Shown piece by piece: positions 28,668 to 37,989 of a stretch of DNA of 53,968 nt. The stretch lies in the NCBI GenBank assembly GCA_031257405.1, contig JAIROS010000006.1, positions 1-53,968 of the forward strand, given 5' to 3'. The stretch is from Puniceicoccales bacterium (lineage in GTDB: Bacteria > Verrucomicrobiota > Verrucomicrobiia > Opitutales > LL51). Position 1 is the first letter of the stretch, and the number at the start of each line of letters is the position of its first letter. Position numbers and translations under genes: made by a program. The notes under the pieces are model-generated. The model saw only the letters and a program-made list of their open reading frames with translations. It was not told the origin of the DNA and made no database searches.

Positions 28668-29761
28668 TTATTGTAAAATTCGATGATACGCACCCCGATT
28701 CTCCCGTCGACGTCGAGTAATTCGCCGGTTCCGATGGGGGTATCGTTAGCGCAAATGGTTACGGGGGCGTTCGTCGGGTTACCGCACTCGAAAGTATACC
28801 CCTCCCTAATTTTCTCCAATTCTCCGATCGTGATTTTTTGTCTACCGGTTTCGAAGGTCAGTATAATGGGCATTTTTTCGACTGTAATGGGGCCATTTTG
28901 GGTTTGTTTTTTAGGGATTTCCGGATGTTTTTCCAATGCTGGGACGGTTGGCGTATGGTAATCGACGTTTTGGGCGGTGAGGGGCGGCACGTGTTCCGCT
29001 GGGGCGATATGGGTTTGCGGAGGCGTTGTATTGGCGTGGAGGTCTTGGCTGGTTTTATGGGCGAAGTTGGGATCGGAGCCGATTGAATCTTGTGGATTAT
29101 TTTCGGCGGCCGCGTCCGGATTTTCCGTGCCGTCTCCGGTTCCGCCATCATTTTCAGAAAAAGCTTCGCCGTTATTGTCATCATTTGGAGCGTTTCCTCC
29201 GTTGGAAACTTCGGCGGCTGCGTCCGGATTTTCCGTGCCGTCGTTTACGGGAGAAGCTCCGATTTCGCCATCATTTTCAGAAAAAGCTTCGCCGTTATTG
29301 TCATCGTTTGGATTGTTTCCTTCGTCGGAAGTTTTGGCTTCGTCGGAAATTTCTTCGTTTGCATCATTTGTACTCATGGTCGAAATTCGTTGTTCGGTTG
29401 GAATTGAAGGAGCGGGCGGATTGGCGGCGGAAGCGTCGGGAGGTGACGGTATTTGGGCATTTTTCAACGCATCGGCATTCATTTTAGCGAGTTCGGCGTC
29501 GAGCTGCGAAGTGTCTATTTTTGCGCCCGGACCCGCCGCCGGGGGCTTAGGTAACGGGGCATTCGTGCCAGTGCCAGAGCCGCCTGGAACAGCCATGAAA
29601 GGGACTGCGGCTATCGAGTTGTTGGTTTCGTCTCCGTCGCTTCCGTCGGAACGGGTTTTGGCGAGGTTTTCACCCGCAGTGTTACTCCCTTTCCCCTTAT
29701 CCGCGGCATTATTTTCGTCCGGAACATCCTCGTCCGAAAATTCGAAAAGATTGACATCCAT
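28664..29761 (-). CDS. sctQ: SctQ/FliN-like C-ring protein, C-terminal SPOA part with long acidic lead
   Basis: About 365 residues. Only the last 75 form a recognisable domain: MPIILTFETGRQKITIGELE through DVDGRIGVRIIEF is a SPOA domain of the YscQ/FliN type. The first 280 are acidic, Asn/Asp/Pro-rich and disordered, with a 41-codon internal repeat (DDNNGEAFSENDG twice). The ATG at 29761 is chosen for its ribosome site (GAAGG); an ATG at 29779 has none. The gene after it is sctR and the one before is the N-terminal SctQ part, so the cytoplasmic sorting ring protein appears to be made from two genes. Disordered leads before SPOA domains also occur in FliN-like proteins. Confidence 0.78.
   Translation of the reverse strand: MDVNLFEFSDEDVPDENNAADKGKGSNTAGENLAKTRSDGSDGDETNNSIAAVPFMAVPGGSGTGTNAPLPKPPAAGPGAKIDTSQLDAELAKMNADALKNAQIPSPPDASAANPPAPSIPTEQRISTMSTNDANEEISDEAKTSDEGNNPNDDNNGEAFSENDGEIGASPVNDGTENPDAAAEVSNGGNAPNDDNNGEAFSENDGGTGDGTENPDAAAENNPQDSIGSDPNFAHKTSQDLHANTTPPQTHIAPAEHVPPLTAQNVDYHTPTVPALEKHPEIPKKQTQNGPITVEKMPIILTFETGRQKITIGELEKIREGYTFECGNPTNAPVTICANDTPIGTGELLDVDGRIGVRIIEFYNK
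29144..29315 (-). repeat. In-frame tandem repeat inside the SctQ C-terminal gene (period 123 bp)
   Basis: GCCATCATTTTCAG followed by AAAAAGCTTCGCCGTTATTG occurs at 29144 and 29267. It encodes two near-identical blocks DDNNGEAFSENDG. Confidence 0.9.
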
Positions 29762-29805
29762 TATACCTTCCGCACCCATAATCGAAATTTGTAAAATTTT
29801 TACAT

Positions 29806-30522
29806 TTATTGGATAATTTGCTCGACGGTCACGCCTTCTTCCGAAAAACTTCCGCAAATGCTAACCCCATCGAGCCCCACGATGCCGACTTTTTTCGATT
29901 TAGCAAGCTCATATTGATCCAAAAAAACGATGTCTTCCTCCGCTAAATTCCGGTAATCTTCCTTCGAAAGCCGCGTAGAACCGACACATACCCGGTATGC
30001 CATTTCCATGTTTTTGAGGCTGCGGAGGCTGGGGGTAAGGGGGATTTGTTTAGCGAGGAGTGCGAGGGCTTCCTTTGGGGCGGCCAGGGTCCCTGCGGTG
30101 ACGTGATTTTGCTCGGAAGTGAGGGTAAAATCGATGCCATTTGGCGGCCTTTCGGCCGTAGTGGCGCCGACGGAATCGATTGTAACAGTCGTTTTGAGGG
30201 TCGTCGAGAAGTGTTGTTGCAGCGTTTCCGTTGCGATTTGGAAGGCGAGCAATCGGATATCTTCCGGCAGCGATGGGAGGTCGACGCCGTCAAATTGTTG
30301 TGAAAAAAATGCTAATGGCGGCAATAATTCCAGCAGTAGCGTGCACGGATAACGTCCGATAGTCAGCCCGATTTCCGTTGAAAATTGTGTTTCGTGGCGG
30401 CGAATTTCGACTTCGAGGGTCCGCCGATCGCATTGAAACGCGAAACAAATCCTTCGGCCGTAAAAAATATTGTCAATAAAAATATCGTTCCGAGATACTT
30501 TTTTTAGCGCTAGTAATTCCAT
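29806..30522 (-). CDS. SctQ-like C-ring protein, N-terminal part
   Basis: 238 residues with no low-complexity region. By position, directly before the SPOA gene and sctR, it takes the place of the N-terminal half of SctQ. The middle (CTLLLELLPPLAFFSQQFDG, LPEDIRLLAFQIATETLQQHF) resembles YscQ-type N-terminal regions. A SPOA-like stretch near the end is possible (DIVFLDQYELAKSKKVGIVG) and would fit SPOA1. The sequence match is weak, so the call rests mostly on context. The stop TAA at 29806-29808 lies 44 bases before the next start. Confidence 0.55.
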   Translation of the reverse strand: MELLALKKVSRNDIFIDNIFYGRRICFAFQCDRRTLEVEIRRHETQFSTEIGLTIGRYPCTLLLELLPPLAFFSQQFDGVDLPSLPEDIRLLAFQIATETLQQHFSTTLKTTVTIDSVGATTAERPPNGIDFTLTSEQNHVTAGTLAAPKEALALLAKQIPLTPSLRSLKNMEMAYRVCVGSTRLSKEDYRNLAEEDIVFLDQYELAKSKKVGIVGLDGVSICGSFSEEGVTVEQIIQ

Positions 30523-30619
30523 CCGCCGCTTTTACTAAGGAAATTTTTCCGAAATGCCACACTTTTTGAAATTTTGGTGCGAGAAATTTTCGAATATTTT
30601 TTTTCAAAGCAAAAGAAAT

Positions 30620-31846
30620 TTATGGTTGGGTCGGTGAGTTAGTTTGCGTAATTTGGCCGAGATCGCTCAGCATGGCGAGGAATTCCGGGGCCCGCACGTC
30701 GAACGGCTTGCCGCCCTTGATGCGCGAAAAATTAATGCACGCTAACTCATTTTTATTGTCTTCGTCGTAGCCAATCACGCCCGATTTCCCCTCAATGGCA
30801 CACTTGACCGCAAGCGCCGCCGATTCGCGAATCATTTTGAGATCGATTTCATTCGCCTTCGCCGATCGCGCAAAGTAGCCACTCTTCTGTACCAAATTTT
30901 TCTCGGCGCCAATCTTCTCCGCAAACGCGTTCGCAAACCATTGCCCGGAATTAATCGCGTCCAATTTGATGTGCCCAAACGCATCGCGCGTGACTTCCTT
31001 CCCCTGAATTTCCATTTCTTTTACAATATTTTCAATGCCAGCCCCCTCGCTGATGAATAAATTCACGCCGTCAAACGTTTCCATTACCCCCTGGAGGCGT
31101 TGCGCTTCGGTAGCAATGTCAAAGGCCATTTCGGGAATGTAAATGCCGTGGATGTCGAAGTGCCCGCGACCTAAACCCAGTTCCGGTAAAAATTTCTTTT
31201 CCTTGAGTCGCCGCCGATACTCCAGTGCCGTCGCAACCGTCAGCCAACCACAATTGCGCCCCATGATTTCGTGGACAATGAGGGTACGCGGATTGGCCGT
31301 CGATTCGGCGACAATATTTTCGAAAAAAGTCGCTCCTGCGTGGGCGGCGGTAGTGGCTCCGAGGCTTTGGGCGATGGGGTAAACGTCGTTGTCGACCGTC
31401 TTGGGAAGACCAATGACGCCCAATTTGTAGTCATTTTGCTGTAAAAATTTAGCGAGATCCGCCGCCGCCGTGTTAGTATCGTCGCCGCCAATCGTGTGGA
31501 GCACCTGTATGCCGTCGCGCATGAGCTGTTCCGCTGCCACTTCCTGCGGGTTAGCGTCTTCGGCCACGTACCCCCGCCGAATGCAGTCGCGAGCGTTGGT
31601 CAATTTGACGCGACTATTGCCGATGGGACTCCCCCCGTAATCAAAAAAAATCGTCACATTTTGCCGCGTTTCGCCCGTAACGGTAACTTTATCGCCGAGC
31701 AGCAACCCCCTGTAGCCCCCGCGGTAGCAAATGATTTCCGTTTTTGGAGAAGCTTTATTGTAAGCCTCGATGAGCGCGCCGATCGCCGCCGATAGACAAG
31801 GAGCCAGGCCGCCCGCCGTTAAAATTCCAACCCTTTTCAATTTCAT
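30620..31846 (-). CDS. pfp: PPi-dependent phosphofructokinase
   Basis: About 408 residues from the ATG at 31846 (MKLKRVGILTAGGLAPCLSA). It phosphorylates fructose-6-phosphate reversibly. The pyrophosphate type is shown by TIGGDDTNTAAADLA, where Asp replaces the Gly of ATP-type GGDGS, and by PKTVDNDV. Further marks are HEIMGRNCGWLTVATAL and the long C-terminal part. Together with enolase and GAPDH it points to glycolysis saving ATP through PPi. An ATG at 31873 would add 9 residues not typical of the family. Confidence 0.92.
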   Translation of the reverse strand: MKLKRVGILTAGGLAPCLSAAIGALIEAYNKASPKTEIICYRGGYRGLLLGDKVTVTGETRQNVTIFFDYGGSPIGNSRVKLTNARDCIRRGYVAEDANPQEVAAEQLMRDGIQVLHTIGGDDTNTAAADLAKFLQQNDYKLGVIGLPKTVDNDVYPIAQSLGATTAAHAGATFFENIVAESTANPRTLIVHEIMGRNCGWLTVATALEYRRRLKEKKFLPELGLGRGHFDIHGIYIPEMAFDIATEAQRLQGVMETFDGVNLFISEGAGIENIVKEMEIQGKEVTRDAFGHIKLDAINSGQWFANAFAEKIGAEKNLVQKSGYFARSAKANEIDLKMIRESAALAVKCAIEGKSGVIGYDEDNKNELACINFSRIKGGKPFDVRAPEFLAMLSDLGQITQTNSPTQP

Positions 31847-31947
31847 AGTAAATCGATACCCTAAGCATACCACGAAAAATTTCGCTGTAAAGATCTATAT
31901 TTTGGGAAAATTCGTGGCGCAGCGGGTAGGAGCGGCTAGGGCGGTAA

Positions 31948-32544
31948 TTAGGAGAGGGCGAGTAATTTTTTAGTCTCGCAAAATTTGTGCTGGTAAAGTT
32001 CGAAAAGATCGATGACACTTCCACCGCTTGGGAACGGAATTGTGCCGCCGGTCAGGTAAAAAATTTTACCATTTGGTTCTAATTTCGGTCGGGCCCAGCC
32101 GAGGAAAGTATCGACGCAAGCGACGGCACGCCCAATGACGTAGCGGTATTGGCGGCGTAAATTTTCGGCGCGATCATTGACGCAGGTGACGTTTTTTAAC
32201 CCGAGTGCCCCAACAAATGCCTCCACGGCTTTAATTTTTTTTCCGATGGAATCGACGAGGGTAAATTGGGTGTGGGGCGTGGCAATGGCGAGGGGGAGCC
32301 CCGGAAATCCGCCGCCCGTCCCAACGTCGAGGACCGTCGCGCCGGCTTCAAAGGGATTTATTTTTAAAATAGCCAGGCTGGGCAGCAAATGCCGCTCAAC
32401 AATACCCCCGATGTCCTTCCGAGAAATGAGATTGATGTGTTCGTTTTTGGCGCGGACGAGTTCACAAAAAAATTGCAATTGGCCGACTGTGGCTTCGGAT
32501 AAATCGGGAAAAAAATATTTAATGGTAGTTGGCGAAATTTGCAC
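31948..32544 (-). CDS. rsmG: 16S rRNA 7-methylguanosine methyltransferase RsmG
   Basis: 198 residues. RsmG methylates G527 (E. coli numbering) in 16S rRNA. Seen: FFCELVRAKNEHINLISRKD, HLLPSLAIL, the SAM loop VLDVGTGGGFPGLPLAIA, VDSIGKKIKAVEAF, and the late GRAVA. Normal length. Divergent from mutL, 41 bp apart; in many genomes rsmG sits near parAB, but here parB is 27 kb away. Confidence 0.93.
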   Translation of the reverse strand: MQISPTTIKYFFPDLSEATVGQLQFFCELVRAKNEHINLISRKDIGGIVERHLLPSLAILKINPFEAGATVLDVGTGGGFPGLPLAIATPHTQFTLVDSIGKKIKAVEAFVGALGLKNVTCVNDRAENLRRQYRYVIGRAVACVDTFLGWARPKLEPNGKIFYLTGGTIPFPSGGSVIDLFELYQHKFCETKKLLALS

Positions 32545-32585
32545 TTGTTGAAAAGAATGGAAATTTATAGTGAATCAAGATTTTT

Positions 32586-34442
32586 ATGGCTAAAATTCAT
32601 TTACTTCCGGAGATCGTCGCCAATCAAATTGCGGCAGGGGAGGTCGTCGATCGCCCGGCATCAATTGTAAAAGAATTGGTCGAAAATAGCATAGACGCGC
32701 AGGCGAAACGCATTATTGTAAAATTTAGCAACGGCGGCGACACATTTTTGTCGGTTGCGGACGATGGCGTGGGGATGGACGCGGTGGATGCGGCGATGGC
32801 TTTCGAACGGAACGCGACCAGTAAATTAGCGGCGATGAGCGACCTCGATGCCCTCAAAACATTCGGTTTTCGCGGCGAAGCCATTGCGTCGATCGCGAGC
32901 GTCGCCCGCGTGACCTTGCAAACCAATGACGGCAGCGGCGGTACCGAAATTTACTACGATTCCGGGAAAAAAATACACCAAAAAATTTGCGGATGCCGGC
33001 GCGGAACATTGGTAGAAATTCGCAATTTGTTCGAAAAAGTACCGGCGCGAAAACAATTTTTGAAATCCATTTCGACCGAAGCGATGCATGTGATCCGGAT
33101 CATGCGGGCGTTTATTTTGGCGGAGCCGGAAATTTATTTTGAGTTGTATCGGAACGGAAAATTGCTATTTTCGTCGCCCGACTCTCGGGATTTACGGGAC
33201 CGGACGGAGCTACTTTTTGGGCATTTTGATCAGTACACGCCGTTGGATTGCGCCGGTGAGGGGGTGCGGCTGCGGGGGATATTATTTGAGCCGGCGGTGG
33301 ATGGGCTTGTGAACCGGCCGGATTTTTTAATTTTTGTCAACGGGCGCAACGTCAATAATCCTGCAATTATGCGGGTCGTGCGCGATACCTACGCCATGAT
33401 TAAGTCCCGCGCAACGAGTGTGGGGGCATTTTTATTCCTCGAATTTCACAGCCATTTCGTCGATTTTAACGTCCATCCGCAAAAAAAAGAGGTGCGTTTT
33501 AGGAATGATTTATGGGTCAAAAATTTTGTTCAGGAGGCGGTTGTGGACGCGCTTCGAAAAAAAATTGTAAAATTATGTCCCGCCGCGGAAGAGATATCTG
33601 CCGGTGGGCGGAGTGATTCGGGGGCGTTTTCGTCTACGATTTCCGCCGAGTTGCTCCCGAAGCCGATGGATTTTGGGCGTTTTCGAGGTGGGCGGCCATT
33701 GGCGGTGCCGAAGCTTAATTTTTATCGCCGGGGTAGCGGCCAAACGGGGTTATCGTCGCCGGTGGGATCTTGTGTGGCGGAACGGTATGTGCCTCCGCCC
33801 CAGCAGGTTTTTGAGTTGTCGTTGGCGCAAAATTTGGAGCATTTTCCGAGTGAATTGCTTGAAAAAGAGGGATTGCCTTGGAATTTTGTGGGATTTTTTG
33901 GCGGCGGGAAATTCGCCATTTTTGAAGCCGAAACGGGACTCATTTTTGTGTCTCTCGTGGCCGCGCAGCGGTGTATTTTGCTGGACAAATTTTTAAATCA
34001 TCCGGGGGAATTCGCCGCCCAGGGGTTACTCATCCCGCGGGTCGTCACCGTCGCGCCGGATCAAATCGCCGCCATCGATTCTGCCGTGGGGGTGATGGCC
34101 GATTTTGGCATTGAAATTGAAAATTTTGGTAAAAATGTTTACAAAATTACCGCATTACCCCGCGAAATTTCGGAGGAAATGGTTTTGCAATGGCTCCAGG
34201 ATCCGTCGCTCGAAAGCGCTAATAAAGTACTCACGCGGGAGGGTTGGGCCAAAAAATTCTGCGCCCATCTCCCCTTCCAACCTATATGTCAAGAAGAAGT
34301 AAAAATTTTACTCAAATGCCTCTTCCGTTGCCGACAATTCATGATTTCTCCTGACCATACAAACGTTTTGTTCGAGATCGATCGGTGCGATTTTGCTAAG
34401 AAATTTGGGTTGCAATCGGCTTTGAAGGGGTATGATCCCTGA
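32586..34442 (+). CDS. mutL: DNA mismatch repair protein MutL
   Basis: 618 residues. The GHKL ATPase start is IHLLPEIVANQIAAGEVVDR, followed by ELVENSIDAQAKRI, VADDGVGMD, TFGFRGEAIASIASV and the DFNVHPQKKEVRF block. The C-terminal dimer domain is less conserved; it has no DQHA(X)2E(X)4E endonuclease motif, although a CAHLPFQPICQEEV stretch is present. MutL links mismatch recognition to strand removal. Confidence 0.94.
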   Translation: MAKIHLLPEIVANQIAAGEVVDRPASIVKELVENSIDAQAKRIIVKFSNGGDTFLSVADDGVGMDAVDAAMAFERNATSKLAAMSDLDALKTFGFRGEAIASIASVARVTLQTNDGSGGTEIYYDSGKKIHQKICGCRRGTLVEIRNLFEKVPARKQFLKSISTEAMHVIRIMRAFILAEPEIYFELYRNGKLLFSSPDSRDLRDRTELLFGHFDQYTPLDCAGEGVRLRGILFEPAVDGLVNRPDFLIFVNGRNVNNPAIMRVVRDTYAMIKSRATSVGAFLFLEFHSHFVDFNVHPQKKEVRFRNDLWVKNFVQEAVVDALRKKIVKLCPAAEEISAGGRSDSGAFSSTISAELLPKPMDFGRFRGGRPLAVPKLNFYRRGSGQTGLSSPVGSCVAERYVPPPQQVFELSLAQNLEHFPSELLEKEGLPWNFVGFFGGGKFAIFEAETGLIFVSLVAAQRCILLDKFLNHPGEFAAQGLLIPRVVTVAPDQIAAIDSAVGVMADFGIEIENFGKNVYKITALPREISEEMVLQWLQDPSLESANKVLTREGWAKKFCAHLPFQPICQEEVKILLKCLFRCRQFMISPDHTNVLFEIDRCDFAKKFGLQSALKGYDP

Positions 34443-34472
34443 AATTCGAGGAGCAGTTGCGGGCGTACGTGT

Positions 34473-36848
34473 ATGTTTTTTGGGGGGAATTTTAGTCGCG
34501 GTAAAAATGCGGAGTCGGTGGCGTACGGTGCGCGCCGGATGAACGCGGATCTATTTGACCTGAAACACGAGATTCCACTGAAAAAACATGCGGTGGCGAT
34601 CCTGGCACTCTCTTTTTTGGCGCTTTTAATCACAATGATTTGCTTCGGCGGCCAAGACCTCCTTTGGATCCAGTTTATCCCGCGATTCAAGGCGCGCGTG
34701 CAAATTACGGCGCAAATCCCCTTCGAGTACGTCAGCGAAATTAAAACGGAACGCCTCCGAGAACAGCGGCGAAGCCTCGTGGCCCCCGTATTCAAAATCG
34801 ATTTGGATGCCTATGATCACTTCGAAAACGGCATTTTCCGCCTCGACGAGTTGCTCGACGGCTTCGCAGACCAAACGGAGTCCCTCGAAGCCTACTTTTT
34901 TGAACTCAAAGCCTTCGTGCGCAGCTTCAACGATAAACATGCCCTGGACTTTCATTGGAGCGATATCGACACGCTGGTCCGCAATATCGACGCGTACGGC
35001 CGGACCGGCGTTTTGGTCGAAGGGCTGGCGATTGTAAAAGATATTTTAAAAGAAGGTATATTTGATCAGAGTTTGTGGCAGGAGGGCAAGGAGAATTTCC
35101 TCAATATCGAGGTCCACGGAGGCGATCACCACGGCCGTTATCGCGATCAGGGGGAAGCGGACCGGTTTTTTAAGCTGCGATTTTTTTCGGTGGAGATACC
35201 GGCGGACGTGCTACAGGCCGTGTACCGCGTTTTGAAAAATGGACTCAAACCCAATATTGTTTTCGACGATATCGCGACGAGCCAAAAGATGACGAAGGTC
35301 GTCCAATCGACGCCCAGTGTGATCCAAAAAGTCCTCATTGACGACGTCATTATTGAGGGGGGGAGTATGGTGACGCCGGAGCATTACGAGTCTTTGCTGG
35401 CGTACCGCAACGCTTTGGAAGAGGCTAATATTGCTTCTATCCACGGGAATGGCCATTTTGGAGAGCGATATTTGTGTGCATTTTTGGTACTGGCGCTGAT
35501 TTATTTATTTTTTTGCACGACGCGTAAGGATCTCAGGAATTTGACCCGCAAAGAAATGCTATTGGCCATCGTACTCCTGCTCATCAATTTACTCGTTTGT
35601 CGGGCATTTGTTTGGGTTTTTGAGTGGAAGATATTTGCGAAGGCCATGACATTTGCGCAGGGAGAGGGGGATGGTACGGTGACGGCGGTACTGGATCCGC
35701 TATGTGTACTGCCCTATCTGATGCCGATGACGTTTTCTTGTTTGCTGGGGACGCTTCTTTTGCGCACCTACGTCGGTGTGATGCTAGGGGTTATGACGGC
35801 TATTTTCTGTAACATGATGTTGGCGCAGCCCATAGAACTCCTGGTTATGATGCTGATCGTCATTTTGGTTTCCGTGTATTTCGTGCGGCATTCCTACGTC
35901 CGGACGCAGGTTATTCGCAGCGGTTACGTCGGGGGGCTTTTAGAAGGGGTGATGGCGATTATTTTTGCGATAGGCCATTTTATTCCGCGGGAAATGGTTA
36001 TTATACAGCTATGTTTAGGATTTGGGAACTGTTTATTGGTGAGCATGATTGTCCTGACTATTTTACCGTTTTTTGAAGATACTTTTAAATGTTGCACCAA
36101 TATTTGTCTAATTGAGTTAACGGATTATCGCAGTCCGCTGCTGATGAAGTTACAGATTTTAGCGCCGGGGACGTACCAGCACAGTTTAATGGTAGCGAAT
36201 TTAGCGGAGCAGGCGGCGATTAGCATTCAGGCGAATCCTTTTTTATGTCGGACGCTAGCGATGTATCACGATGTGGGGAAGTTGATTAAGCCGGAATATT
36301 TCATGGAGAATCAGAGTCGGCAGAACAAGAATCCGCATGATGAAAAGACGCCTTTTATGAGCGCGTTAATTTTGAAGAGTCACGTTAAGGAGGGAGCGAT
36401 GTTAGCGAGGACAGCGGGTATACCGCCGCGGATTATTGATGGGATTACGGAGCATCACGGGACGACGATGATTCGTTATTTTTACTCGAAGGCGCTAAGG
36501 CAGCGGAATGAGGAGGGGGAGCGGCTATCGGTTGATGCGTCGGTGGTAGATTTATCGGAGATAGAGCGGTCTGTATTTAAGTATGATGGGCCGCGGCCGC
36601 GGTCGCGGGAGACGCTTATTTTATCGATAGCGGACTCGGTTGAGGCGGCGAGTCGTTCGCTATACAATCCGACGCCGCAGTCCATTGGGGTATTAATTGA
36701 CGGTATTATTGAAGGGAAGATCAAGGAGAATCAATTTGACGAATGTCGGATTACGTTTCAGGAGTTAAGTTATTTACGGCAATCATTTTTTGTGACGCTA
36801 TTGAATATGTTACATTCGCGGATCAACTACGATGAAGTGAAGGTTTGA
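34473..36848 (+). CDS. 7TM receptor with intracellular HD hydrolase (PgpH-like)
   Basis: 791 residues from 34473; the ATG at 34539 (MNADLFDLKHEIPLKKHAVA) is as likely. Order: one N-terminal membrane helix (VAILALSFLALLITMICFG), an extracellular domain to about residue 330, seven membrane helices (about 340-545), then an HD domain with HSLMVANLAEQA, MYHDVGKLIKPEYF and ITEHHGTTMI. This is the 7TMR-HDED / PgpH family, whose cytoplasmic part degrades c-di-AMP in Listeria. It starts 30 bp after mutL. Confidence 0.9.
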   Translation: MFFGGNFSRGKNAESVAYGARRMNADLFDLKHEIPLKKHAVAILALSFLALLITMICFGGQDLLWIQFIPRFKARVQITAQIPFEYVSEIKTERLREQRRSLVAPVFKIDLDAYDHFENGIFRLDELLDGFADQTESLEAYFFELKAFVRSFNDKHALDFHWSDIDTLVRNIDAYGRTGVLVEGLAIVKDILKEGIFDQSLWQEGKENFLNIEVHGGDHHGRYRDQGEADRFFKLRFFSVEIPADVLQAVYRVLKNGLKPNIVFDDIATSQKMTKVVQSTPSVIQKVLIDDVIIEGGSMVTPEHYESLLAYRNALEEANIASIHGNGHFGERYLCAFLVLALIYLFFCTTRKDLRNLTRKEMLLAIVLLLINLLVCRAFVWVFEWKIFAKAMTFAQGEGDGTVTAVLDPLCVLPYLMPMTFSCLLGTLLLRTYVGVMLGVMTAIFCNMMLAQPIELLVMMLIVILVSVYFVRHSYVRTQVIRSGYVGGLLEGVMAIIFAIGHFIPREMVIIQLCLGFGNCLLVSMIVLTILPFFEDTFKCCTNICLIELTDYRSPLLMKLQILAPGTYQHSLMVANLAEQAAISIQANPFLCRTLAMYHDVGKLIKPEYFMENQSRQNKNPHDEKTPFMSALILKSHVKEGAMLARTAGIPPRIIDGITEHHGTTMIRYFYSKALRQRNEEGERLSVDASVVDLSEIERSVFKYDGPRPRSRETLILSIADSVEAASRSLYNPTPQSIGVLIDGIIEGKIKENQFDECRITFQELSYLRQSFFVTLLNMLHSRINYDEVKV

Positions 36849-37012
36849 TGGGATGGGGAGGTTTAGTGGTTGGGGAAATTTTTTAAAAAATTTTAAACAA
36901 AAAGTAAAAAATAATTATTTCCCTGGAATGAATGGCGGCAGAGGATTATATTTTACCGGCGTGATTATTGTGGGGGAAAATTTGTAATTGTGGTAAAAAG
37001 TATAGAAAGTGC

Positions 37013-37070
37013 TTGACAATGGAGAAAAAACTTGCGAAGCTGAAGGCAGAGGGTGGGGCGAATGTCGCGT
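37013..37070 (+). promoter_or_regulatory. Promoter-like module copy C, ahead of lpxI
   Basis: TTGACA (37013-37018), 17 bp, GAAGCT (37036-37041), 7 nt, GAGGGTGGGGCGA (37049-37061), 4 nt, CGCGT (37066-37070). A second TTGACT is at 37095. The 313-bp gap between the 7TM-HD gene and lpxI holds this module and otherwise only A/T-rich sequence. Confidence 0.5.
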
Positions 37071-37161
37071 CTAGGTCGGTGCGTTAAAATTTTCTTGACT
37101 TTATTTAAAACTTATATTGAAAAGATATGGGGTATGTGATAAGTTTTGGCCGAAGGAGGCG

Positions 37162-37989
37162 ATGGAAAATTTTTTGCCAAGCGATTTTAGCAAGGGGGAG
37201 TCCGTAGTAGCGGTGATTGCTGGCCGCGGCGAATATCCGGCTCTTTTGGTGCAGCGCATGTTAGCGAAGGGGGTTGCGTGTCGTCTAGTGGCGCTGGAAG
37301 GCGAGACATCTCCGGATTTGTGGGAGAAATTCCCCGGGAATCAGCGGGCAGAAATTGCTATCGGTCGCCTAGGGCGCGCCCTAAAAGTGCTTAAGCAATT
37401 CAGGGTTTCGGATGTGATTTTAGCGGGGCAGGTCAAGCCGCTGCGATTGTTCAAGGATTTGCATCCGGATTTGCGTGCGCTATGTTTACTGCGGAAGCTG
37501 AAGCGGCGCAATGCCGAGACAATTTTTTCGACAATTTGCCAAGAAATTGAGCAAATCGGGATTCGCGTATTGGATGCGCGCAGTTTTATGGAGGCGGATG
37601 TGGTACAGCGTGCGAAAAATTTCCCGATCAAGCGGCATATTGTGGAGCATGGAATTTACATTGCGTCGGAGGTGGCGCGTTTAGACATTGGGCAGAGTGT
37701 GATTGTAAAAGATGGGACGGTACTTTGCGTTGAGGGTTTTGACGGGACGGACGCTATGATTCGCCACGCGCAATCCCTGGCGATAGCGGATTTACTGTTG
37801 GTCAAGACGTCGAAGCCGCGCCATGATTTTCGTTTTGATGTACCGATTTTTGGCATGCAGACTTTAGAATTGATGGGTACGTCTGGGGTACGCTATGGGG
37901 CGTTGGAGTCTGGGCGGACGATTATTTTGAATCGGGACCGTGTTTTAGCGCGGGCGGAGGCGCTGGGCATTAAAATTTTTGGGTATTGA
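37162..37989 (+). CDS. lpxI: UDP-2,3-diacylglucosamine hydrolase LpxI
   Basis: About 275 residues from the ATG at 37162, with AAGGAGG just before it; a TTG at 37117 is in frame. SVVAVIAGRGEYPALLVQ is the family start. Later marks are DVILAGQVKPLR, the FMEADVVQRAKNF region and VLCVEGFDGTDAMIRHAQ. LpxI makes lipid X in lipid A synthesis in place of LpxH, so the cell has a lipopolysaccharide outer membrane. The stop (TGA) touches the ATG of the LolC/E gene. Confidence 0.9.
   Translation: MENFLPSDFSKGESVVAVIAGRGEYPALLVQRMLAKGVACRLVALEGETSPDLWEKFPGNQRAEIAIGRLGRALKVLKQFRVSDVILAGQVKPLRLFKDLHPDLRALCLLRKLKRRNAETIFSTICQEIEQIGIRVLDARSFMEADVVQRAKNFPIKRHIVEHGIYIASEVARLDIGQSVIVKDGTVLCVEGFDGTDAMIRHAQSLAIADLLLVKTSKPRHDFRFDVPIFGMQTLELMGTSGVRYGALESGRTIILNRDRVLARAEALGIKIFGY

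Noticed and set aside
28977-29816. 279-codon frame opposite the SctQ C-terminal gene
   Set aside because: A low-complexity mirror of the Asp/Asn/Glu-rich region; the SPOA domain and gene order support the minus strand.
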